From: Alcanivorax profundi
GTDB taxonomy: Bacteria > Pseudomonadota > Gammaproteobacteria > Pseudomonadales > Alcanivoracaceae
Direction: 5' to 3'
Assembly (NCBI RefSeq): GCF_003597125.1
Contig: NZ_QYYA01000003.1
Coordinates: 250,603-314,602 of the forward strand
DNA length: 64,000 nt
The notes beneath the pieces were generated by a model. The model saw only the letters and a program-made list of their open reading frames with translations. It was not told the DNA's origin and searched no databases. The first letter of the stretch is position 1; every line of letters begins with the position of its first letter. This document shows positions 31,520 to 38,339 of the stretch, one piece after another. The position numbers and the translations under genes are program-made.

Positions 31520-31720
31520 TATTTTTCTCCAGCACTGTATTGGGTGTTGTTGGAAGAGGGCTGGTTGGGCTTTTGGGTAAGCCGTAGCGTTAAATCGACC
31601 CAAAAGGATTTCGAATTCAAAAAAACACACAGTGATACATAAATCAATATTTGTATCGTTGTATTAAACAAACATATGCTATTTATTTAGTTGGCTGTCC
31701 AGTCTGCCGGAAATCCTCAA

Positions 31721-31734
31721 GTCGACCAGTCGAC
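31721..31734. promoter_or_regulatory. Duplicated GTCGAC near-palindrome
   Basis: GTCGAC-CA-GTCGAC consists of two 6-bp palindromes separated by 2 bp, so the 14 bp are nearly symmetric. It lies 1 bp from the larger palindrome in the divergent promoter region. A role as a second operator is speculative. Confidence 0.35.
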
Positions 31735-31735
31735 A

Positions 31736-31757
31736 AATGAAACAAATTTGTTTCATT
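31736..31757. promoter_or_regulatory. Perfect 22-bp palindrome, candidate operator
   Basis: Two 11-bp arms (AATGAAACAAA and its exact inverse) meet without a spacer. The site lies 217 nt before the lipoprotein ATG and 68 nt before the oxygenase ATG, in the 305-nt divergent gap. The core reads GAAAC-N6-GTTTC. The AT-rich rest of the gap includes a further 5-bp inverted pair, GAGAC (31778) and GTCTC (31797), and no gene. Confidence 0.65.
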
Positions 31758-31824
31758 GTCTTGTTATGTCGATTAATGAGACGTATTTTATTTTTTGTCT
31801 CAATCTTGATGGCTGGAGTAACTG

Positions 31825-32721
31825 ATGACGCAACTCCCTGAGCAATCGCGCCGTGATGTGCTGAAACCGCTGGGGCCAGATTCCATGACCTGGAAGGATT
31901 TTGGGTCCTGGCGTTTTAATCTGATGCTGCCCCAGGCATTTGTTCTGCAGGTTGCGCATCCCATCGTCGATGCGGGGGTAGGGGAGCATTCGGTTTACAA
32001 GACAGACCCGTGGGGGCGAGCCAAGCGCTCCACGGCATTGCTTTGGCCGATTGTTTATGCACGTCCCCAGAAGGCGATTGAAATGGGCGTCAAACTGTAC
32101 GACCTGCATCGCTCTATCAAGGGAGTGGACAAGCATGGGAATAAGTATTTTGCTCTGGACCCGGAAGCCTATAGCTGGGTACATATCACCGGATATGATG
32201 CGACCATCCGAATGCACGAAATGCTGGGAAAATCTCCCACCACCGAGCAGCGCACCATCATGTTCAAGGAATGGCGCCAGCTTGGGTTGTTGATGGGAAT
32301 CAGGGACCAGGATTTGCCGGAAAACGAGAGCGAATATTGGGATTATTTCCACGGCATGATTCAGGACAAGCTGGAAATGGGAGAGGTGGCTTCAGATTTG
32401 TTAGCCCATAACCATTATCTCGAAATTCCGAAGCCTCCCATCAAGTGGCTACCCAGCATGGCCTGGATAATGATCCGTGCAGTGATGGGACGTTTTCTGC
32501 GTTTCAATCTGCGCGCCACTTTGCCGCATCAATTTCGGGAAAAATTCGATATCCCATGGAGTAAGGGAGACGAGCGTCGTTTTCGGATCTGGTGCGGTTT
32601 CTACCGGATAATGCATTCACTAACACCGAAGAAGATGCGTTTGATACCCATGGCCAGAAAAGCGTTTGACGATGCTAAAGCTCATCCGGACGTTTACCAG
32701 GCGGGTGTGTCTTCACGCTGA
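31825..32721 (+). CDS. DUF2236 (MpaB/Lcp-type oxygenase) family protein
   Basis: A 298-residue protein with no signal peptide, so probably cytoplasmic or peripheral to the membrane. It has the DUF2236 hallmark block LQVAHPIVDAGVGEHSVYKTDP followed by GRAKRS, and a second conserved block YSWVHITGYDATIRMHEML. The family (PF09995) includes the fungal MpaB oxygenase, which cleaves a terpenoid chain, and the haem-b latex-clearing protein Lcp, which cleaves polyisoprene. No ribosome site is strong. It precedes a paralogue by 130 nt. The substrate is unknown; the location argues for a hydrophobic one. Confidence 0.82.
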   Translation: MTQLPEQSRRDVLKPLGPDSMTWKDFGSWRFNLMLPQAFVLQVAHPIVDAGVGEHSVYKTDPWGRAKRSTALLWPIVYARPQKAIEMGVKLYDLHRSIKGVDKHGNKYFALDPEAYSWVHITGYDATIRMHEMLGKSPTTEQRTIMFKEWRQLGLLMGIRDQDLPENESEYWDYFHGMIQDKLEMGEVASDLLAHNHYLEIPKPPIKWLPSMAWIMIRAVMGRFLRFNLRATLPHQFREKFDIPWSKGDERRFRIWCGFYRIMHSLTPKKMRLIPMARKAFDDAKAHPDVYQAGVSSR

Positions 32722-32766
32722 GTAGACTGTATCGGGTTCGGAGTGATGTTTAGGGACGAATAGCAT

Positions 32767-32783
32767 TTTCGCTATTAGCGAAA
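32767..32783. other. Hairpin between the two DUF2236 genes
   Basis: TTTCGC and GCGAAA pair perfectly around TATTA. It lies in the 130-nt gap, 69 nt before the next ATG, and there is no T tract. It could be an operator or messenger-processing site. Confidence 0.35.
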
Positions 32784-32851
32784 GGCCAAATGACGGTGGG
32801 CACCTTAACGTTGCTCATTTTCCATAACAAAAAAACGTAGTTGAGAATCTC

Positions 32852-34501
32852 ATGAACGTACTGAGCAGAAATGCGAGAGTCCTTCTTGCCGGGGTGATGC
32901 TGCTGGCGCTGCAGGGGTGCTCTTCCCTGAAAGAATCCGATTATGTGCCCAAGTCTCCTGAAACACTGAGTGAATGGATGGTTGAGGGAGCGCTGGAGTT
33001 GCGCGCCGATGGGATCAAAAGCAAGAGCCATTTTTACTTCAAGCAAATTGATGAGAACTACGAACTGGCCATTCTTGGTGACAATCCTGTGGGTAAACCC
33101 AAGGCAGTTATTCTTGGCAACATCTATGAGCCGGAAAATGAAAGCCTGGATGTCATTGGCGGGTATGAAGCTGAAAAGGTCGCTCAGCACCTGATGTCGG
33201 TGATGAAAGCAGGCTCGTTGTCCTATTGGATTCGTGGCTTGCCAGCTACGGCCGACGCCAAGATCACGCAGCAGGGTACTAATCTGGCGAAGAAAATTGA
33301 GGAAGAGGGTTGGAAGATTTATTTCCATGACTTCATGTCGGTTACCGGCAATTACAAATTACCCGCGGACATCAAGTTCAATGGCGAAAACAAGAACTTG
33401 CGTCTGGATATTGTGCGGGCGGAAACCGGGTACCTGACTAACCCGTGCGGGCAAAATCTGACAGATGAAGAGATCGCTGCGTCTGTAGAGCCGTCCGGCG
33501 GTGGCGATGTGGTTCGCACTCTGGTACCGCGTGACGGTAGTGCGCCATTGCCAAGGTGGATTGATGAAGCGGATTTCTGCAGGCAGCTTCGCAAGATTCA
33601 TGATAATCAGTTGCCGGATTCGCGCGTGGGTTTGTATGGCCCGGATTCGATGATGTGGCGTCTGTCCGGTATGGCCTTGCCGGGCAGCTTTGGTGCTGGC
33701 CGAGCACTATTGCTCCAGGTAGCACACCCGTGGGTGACGGCAGGTATTGATGAGCATTCTGTGGTTCGTAACGATCCGCTGGGGCGCGCCCGTCGAACCT
33801 TTTACCATATTCTCAGCGTGACCTACGGCAGCATGCCTCAGGTCATGGCATCCGCTAATCAGGTCAGGGATATTCACGAGGAAATCGAAGGGAACTTACC
33901 TGAAGAGAGTGGTGCATTTGCACGTGGCTCGGAATACCGTGCCAACGAAGTCAACGCCATGATCTGGGTTCACGCTACTCTCTGGGAAACCATCGTTCAT
34001 ATGTATGAAGAGATGGAAGAGCCGCTGACCCAGCAGGAAAAAGACCGTTTCTATGAAGAGACCAAGCTGTTTGCCATGTTGTTCGGCATACCTGAAAGTG
34101 CCTTGCCGGCTGACTGGAACGAATTCATGGAATACAACCGTGCCATGTGGGCGAGTCCGCAACTCACGGTAACCCCTGCGGCGATGCGCCTCAAAAACGA
34201 TCTTTTCAAAGCACAGTCGATCTGGATGGTTGTCCCGATGTGGGGACAGGAAATTATTACTTCAGCCGAACTACCACCGCGGATTCGTGATCAATATGAA
34301 ATGAAGTATGGATGGTGGCAAAAAATGAATTACGGCTGGATGCGTGCCGGTGCCTGGACTCTTGGTGCATTGTTGCCGAAAAATATGGAGCGCCAGGCGG
34401 TCTATCACGAAGCGATGGCTCGCCTTGAGGGGGAGCGCTTGGGTGGAATTAACCAGTTCTTCATCGAGGCCTTTTTCGACAAGGAAAGGTTGGTTAATTG
34501 A
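32852..34501 (+). CDS. LolB-like domain fused to DUF2236 oxygenase, lipoprotein
   Basis: 549 residues. Signal peptide with lipobox LQGC (C23), and Ser at +2 favours the outer membrane. Residues ~40-190 read like LolB: an EWMVEGALELRADG first strand, HFYFKQIDENYELAILGDNPVG, then WIRGLPA (126-132), GWKIYFHDF (153-161), KLPADIKF and LRLDIVRAE. LolB is the outer-membrane acceptor of lipoproteins. Residues ~250-530 are DUF2236: LLLQVAHPWVTAGIDEHSVV, RNDPLGRARRT, MIWVHATLWETIVHMYEEM. The usual LolB is ~200 residues and a single DUF2236 ~300, so the protein is a true fusion. Overlaps the FMN-binding gene by 1 nt. The LolB assignment is by motif, not by search. Confidence 0.8.
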   Translation: MNVLSRNARVLLAGVMLLALQGCSSLKESDYVPKSPETLSEWMVEGALELRADGIKSKSHFYFKQIDENYELAILGDNPVGKPKAVILGNIYEPENESLDVIGGYEAEKVAQHLMSVMKAGSLSYWIRGLPATADAKITQQGTNLAKKIEEEGWKIYFHDFMSVTGNYKLPADIKFNGENKNLRLDIVRAETGYLTNPCGQNLTDEEIAASVEPSGGGDVVRTLVPRDGSAPLPRWIDEADFCRQLRKIHDNQLPDSRVGLYGPDSMMWRLSGMALPGSFGAGRALLLQVAHPWVTAGIDEHSVVRNDPLGRARRTFYHILSVTYGSMPQVMASANQVRDIHEEIEGNLPEESGAFARGSEYRANEVNAMIWVHATLWETIVHMYEEMEEPLTQQEKDRFYEETKLFAMLFGIPESALPADWNEFMEYNRAMWASPQLTVTPAAMRLKNDLFKAQSIWMVVPMWGQEIITSAELPPRIRDQYEMKYGWWQKMNYGWMRAGAWTLGALLPKNMERQAVYHEAMARLEGERLGGINQFFIEAFFDKERLVN

Positions 34502-35058
34502 TGAGGGGTATACGGCGTTGGGCAACCATGTGCCGGCTGAGCATGTGGATTCTCATGCTCATCGCCTTTCCGGCCGGTGCGGCCTACGACGAAACCGAAT
34601 ACCTGAAATCCGAGGCCTTCTTGGCCAAGGTGTACGGCGAAAATGTGCCTTCAATTTCGCTGATGCCGCTGCGAGGGGATACTCGCAAGCGAGCTGAGGC
34701 GGCATTGGGGCATCGCTATAGCGGGCTGAGGCTGCGTTACTGGCTGCAAAATGGAACCAGCGCCTGGATCATCGATGAAAAGAGCAAGGATATGCCAATG
34801 ACGATCGGTATTGGCATTAATCCTGAGGGTGAGATCGCGGTCATTGAGCTGCTGGTGTATCGGGAACCCCGGGGGGGTGAAATTCATCAGGCTGCTTTTC
34901 GCAAGCAGTACCTGGGACTAAGGCTGACCGGGAACAATGCGCTGTCGGGGCCGGTAGACGGCATTACCGGTGCAACCTTGTCGGTTGATGCATTGAATCG
35001 CGTGGCGGCCATGGCTTTGGTACTTCACCAATCTGTTCAGGGGGAAACGATCCCCTGA
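34501..35058 (+). CDS. Exported FMN-binding domain protein
   Basis: 185 residues from the ATG that shares one base with the upstream stop. An N-terminal signal peptide (CRLSMWILMLIAFPAGAAY) exports it. The C-terminal FMN_bind domain carries the flavinylation motif DGITGATLS; T159 would be linked to FMN by ApbE as in NqrC and RnfG. The protein stands alone, without an Nqr or Rnf cluster, so it probably passes electrons to the co-encoded LolB-DUF2236 lipoprotein, or through it. No apbE gene is visible in the window. The electron source is unknown. Confidence 0.85.
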   Translation: MRGIRRWATMCRLSMWILMLIAFPAGAAYDETEYLKSEAFLAKVYGENVPSISLMPLRGDTRKRAEAALGHRYSGLRLRYWLQNGTSAWIIDEKSKDMPMTIGIGINPEGEIAVIELLVYREPRGGEIHQAAFRKQYLGLRLTGNNALSGPVDGITGATLSVDALNRVAAMALVLHQSVQGETIP

Positions 35059-35601
35059 GGGGCTGCTTCGTTGTTGTTAGTCGTGTGCGTTTGACCTGTG
35101 TCTGCAACCTCCTCAAAAGGTACAAGGCCAGGTCATTTTTTTACCTCCGCAGGCGCGGTAATGCCGCTTGGCCTCCAGTTGAAAATCGATACGTAACTGT
35201 CTACGAATGCTGCCTCGTTTGACTCTTTTCCCTATACAAAAATTCCTTTTTTGTCTTTTTAATCCGGTCGTGAGCCTGTGGTTATCTCTTTGAATAATCA
35301 GGCAATACAGGGCATGGCCGGGCTGTTGACAGTGTCAATGTACAGATGCCGTAAAAGCGATGTTCTACATGATCAAACATCAACACCGGATGGCAGTTCT
35401 GGCTAAAGACCTCTTGCTCAACAGCCTCTATCTTGGAGATCGAATTCTCCGGTTGAATGGCTGCCGGGGTCGCCGGGCGACGCCGCTGGGTGGTCGCAGG
35501 CAACCCTTGTACGCAAGCGGATGGAACCTCGATTGCCATGCGCTGGAAGTTTCCGGAAACGCTGAAGCCAATAATGTGAACAATACGCTTAAGGTGCTCA
35601 A
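35059..35601. other. Intergenic stretch before the acyl-CoA ligase
   Basis: These 543 nt contain no convincing gene; one open frame (35360-35605) has no family-like sequence. TTGACA-G-TGTCAA at 35326-35338 is a perfect 13-bp palindrome and includes a consensus -35 box, although no good -10 follows at the right spacing. The first 200 nt are T-rich and may include the end of the upstream transcript. Confidence 0.4.
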
Positions 35602-37272
35602 ATGAATCAGGAAAATCGTCCCTGGCTGTCCACCTATGAATCTCTTGGCAAGGACTGGTATACCCTGCCTGAGTTGCCGGAAAAAACCCTGTCGGATTAT
35701 GTTCGTGGCTATGCATCACAATTCCCGGATCGCGAAGCGCTGGTATTTCTGGGGCAGGCAATCACCTACAAGCAGCTGGATGAACTGGCAGACCGCATGG
35801 CGGCCCTGTTTGCGGCACAAGGCGCGGGTGAAGGCGACGTGCTGGGCATGCAGTTGCCCAACACGCCGCAATATGTGATTGGTTTTATTGCTGCCGCCCG
35901 CCTTGGCATGGTGACCACCAGTATTTCGCCACTGATGACCCCGCCAGAAATTACTCACCAGGCCAATGATGCCAAGGTGAAGATTCTTATGACGCTGGTG
36001 CCGTTCTGGCAAACCTCAGTCCAGCCGGTGCTGGGGAAGGTACCTACCCTGTCGACGGTGATCGTCTCCGGGCCCATGGATATCATGACCGGGCAGGGTG
36101 AAGCGATTAACGCCACGGTGGAAGGCGTTCAGGGGATTTCCCTGCATGACCACCTGCCAGCCACGGCGGAGCCTGTCGACACCCGTGTAGACATGGATAA
36201 GGTGCTGTACCTGCAGTACACCGGGGGGACTACCGGCTTGCCCAAGGGGGCCAAGCTCACCTCACGCAATCTGTTCATGAATAACCTGCAGGCCAACGAG
36301 TTTTATGGCTACCGCACCGGTGAAGAAACCGTGGCGTCCGCCTTCCCGTTGTTCCACATCGGTGGTGCGGCGGTGGTATTTAACGCGCTGCGCACCGCTG
36401 CCACGTTTCTGCTGATCCCGGACCCGCGTGATATCGATCACTTCGTCAGCGAAATGAAAGCACGCACCCCAACCGTGCTGGCCGCGGTGCCCGCGCTTTA
36501 TCAGATGCTGTGCGCCAATGAAACGTTCAAGAGCCTGGATTTCTCCGGTTTGCGGATGGCTATTTCCGGTGCGGCTCCGTTCGCCAAGGAGGAAGTCCAG
36601 AAGCTGGAAAGCGTGGTGGGTGCAGGCAAGTTCTGTGAAGTCTATGGCATGACCGAAACCAGCCCGGTGATCACCCTGAACCCGGCCTCGCACTTCAAGG
36701 AAGCCCATGTGGGTATTCCCCTGCCGGGCACCGATGTGCGTATCGTGGATGCTGAAGATGGCACCACCCTGATGCCGCTGGGCGAAGCTGGCGAAATTAT
36801 CGCCTCCGGTCCGCAGGTCATGCAGGGGTATCTGGAAATGCCTGAAGCGACAAAGAAATCCTTGCGTGAGATGGACGGCAAGTTGTGGATGCACACCGGG
36901 GACGTGGGCGTCATGGACGAAGACGGTTTCGTTCGTGTCTGCGACCGCAGCAAGGACATGCTGATTGTGGGGGGCTACAAAGTGTTTTCCGTGGAAGTGG
37001 AAGGCAAGGTACAAAGCCTGCCCTGGGTTGCCATGTGTGCCGTTGTTGGCCGCGCTGATACTAAACGTCCAGGCAATGACGTTGTTCAGCTATACGTGGA
37101 GCGGACCCCGGATTGCCAACAGTCTGAAGAAGCGCTAAAGGTCGAGCTGGAAGGTTTCTGCCGGGAAAACATGTCGCCCTATAAAGTCCCCAAGGAAGTG
37201 TTCTTTATTGATGCGATTCCGCTGACCTCCGTTGGCAAGATTGACAAGAAATCCCTGAGACAGCCGGCATAA
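35602..37272 (+). CDS. AMP-forming long-chain acyl-CoA ligase
   Basis: A 556-residue adenylate-forming enzyme that activates a carboxylic acid to its acyl-CoA. Visible motifs: the phosphate loop YTGGTTGLPKGAKLTS, the central YGMTETSPV, the DxMxxxGD-like HTGDVG, the hinge CDRSKDMLIVGG and the C-terminal lysine in TSVGKIDKKSLR. These are the long-chain fatty acid ligase (FadD) features. AAGGTG precedes the ATG. It lies downstream of the oxygenase genes and would supply acyl-CoAs to the dehydrogenase pair. Substrate length is not readable. Confidence 0.92.
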   Translation: MNQENRPWLSTYESLGKDWYTLPELPEKTLSDYVRGYASQFPDREALVFLGQAITYKQLDELADRMAALFAAQGAGEGDVLGMQLPNTPQYVIGFIAAARLGMVTTSISPLMTPPEITHQANDAKVKILMTLVPFWQTSVQPVLGKVPTLSTVIVSGPMDIMTGQGEAINATVEGVQGISLHDHLPATAEPVDTRVDMDKVLYLQYTGGTTGLPKGAKLTSRNLFMNNLQANEFYGYRTGEETVASAFPLFHIGGAAVVFNALRTAATFLLIPDPRDIDHFVSEMKARTPTVLAAVPALYQMLCANETFKSLDFSGLRMAISGAAPFAKEEVQKLESVVGAGKFCEVYGMTETSPVITLNPASHFKEAHVGIPLPGTDVRIVDAEDGTTLMPLGEAGEIIASGPQVMQGYLEMPEATKKSLREMDGKLWMHTGDVGVMDEDGFVRVCDRSKDMLIVGGYKVFSVEVEGKVQSLPWVAMCAVVGRADTKRPGNDVVQLYVERTPDCQQSEEALKVELEGFCRENMSPYKVPKEVFFIDAIPLTSVGKIDKKSLRQPA

Positions 37273-37298
37273 CGCCGGCGCTAGCCAGAGGTTTCCCG

Positions 37299-37321
37299 GG
37301 GACACAAAGGTGTCCCTTATT
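37299..37321 (+). terminator. Weak terminator-like hairpin after the acyl-CoA ligase
   Basis: GGGACAC and GTGTCCC pair around AAAG, followed by TTATT. It lies between the convergent ligase and ion-channel genes; another short stem (GCCGGC/GCCGGC) overlaps the ligase stop. Confidence 0.5.
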
Positions 37322-37367
37322 AATGCTGGCAAATAATCAGGCTGCGTGAGGCGTGAAAAAGAAGAAC

Positions 37368-38195
37368 TCACTCTTTGCGGGCTTTGATCAGGGCGGTTAG
37401 CTCGGTAAGCTGTGACTGCATCTCTGCCAGTTGCCGTGTCATTTTTTCGCGCTCGTCATGGGCCTGCTCCGCTTGTTTGGCATTTTGTTCCTCGCTCATC
37501 ACTTCCAGAATGGCCCCGATCATCATGTTCAGGAAGACGAACGCGGTCAGGAAAATAAAGCTGAGGTAATACAGCCAGCTTAACGGGTAGCTTTCCATGG
37601 TGGCGTACATCACGTCGGTCCAGTCTTCGAAGGTGGCCACCCGGAACAAGGTCAGCATGGAGATGGCCACATCCCCCCACAGGGTTTCATCGACACTGGA
37701 GAAGAACATGGAGCCCATGGCCGCGTAGATATAGAAAATGATGAACATCAACAGTGCGATGTAGCCCATGCGCGGGATGGCCTTGATCAGCGAGTTGATC
37801 AGGAAGCGCAGTTCCGGCACCACCGATACCAGTCGCAATACCCTAAATACCCTCAGTAGCCGGCCCAGCAGAACCACTTCGGCATTGTCCATGGGGATCA
37901 GGCTGCCGATGACTACCAGCGTATCGAACAGATTCCAGCCATCCAGCAGGAACCGCTTCTTGTCGGGGTGTACGCCCAGGCGGAACAGAATTTCTACCAG
38001 AAAGAAAACCGTGATGGCGTTGTCCAGTAGCGCCAGGGTGTCGCTGAATAGCGGTGGCAGGGTGTAGGTATTGGCGCCGATGGTCAGTGCCGACAGGATA
38101 ATGATGGCAATGACCGCGCCCTGAAACAGCTTGCTGGATTCGATGCGGCGCAGGTACTCGAGCGTGGAGGCGGGCTGGGTCAATTCGGATGACAT
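37368..38195 (-). CDS. Voltage-gated cation channel (BacNav-type) with atypical filter
   Basis: 275 residues with six membrane segments. S4 has regularly spaced arginines R112, R115, R118 and R121 (GRLLRVFRVLRLV). S5 and S6 flank the pore, and a C-terminal heptad coiled coil (after ~residue 235, KQAEQAHDEREKMTRQLAEM) is typical of the bacterial homotetrameric sodium-channel family. The selectivity filter is TFEDWTD (188-194), where characterised BacNav channels have TLESW. D191 and D194 sit where the engineered calcium-selective CavAb has aspartates. Permeation is therefore uncertain and may favour calcium. The gene is monocistronic as far as visible. Confidence 0.9.
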   Translation of the reverse strand: MSSELTQPASTLEYLRRIESSKLFQGAVIAIIILSALTIGANTYTLPPLFSDTLALLDNAITVFFLVEILFRLGVHPDKKRFLLDGWNLFDTLVVIGSLIPMDNAEVVLLGRLLRVFRVLRLVSVVPELRFLINSLIKAIPRMGYIALLMFIIFYIYAAMGSMFFSSVDETLWGDVAISMLTLFRVATFEDWTDVMYATMESYPLSWLYYLSFIFLTAFVFLNMMIGAILEVMSEEQNAKQAEQAHDEREKMTRQLAEMQSQLTELTALIKARKE

Positions 38196-38339
38196 GACGG
38201 GTTGCGGTCCTGTGTGCAGTGTGGCTCAACAGATTCAGATGCGGATTCTAATCGGCCATGGCCCCGCAGGGTAGGTCTACGGGGCGGGCGGAGGCGGATG
38301 CCGGCAGAGGCGTCTGGTGCTCTTCCGTTTGCTGCCAAC

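Noticed and set aside
35360-35605. Possible small gene before the acyl-CoA ligase
   Set aside because: No recognisable domain, and it ends inside the ligase start; composition is not protein-like.
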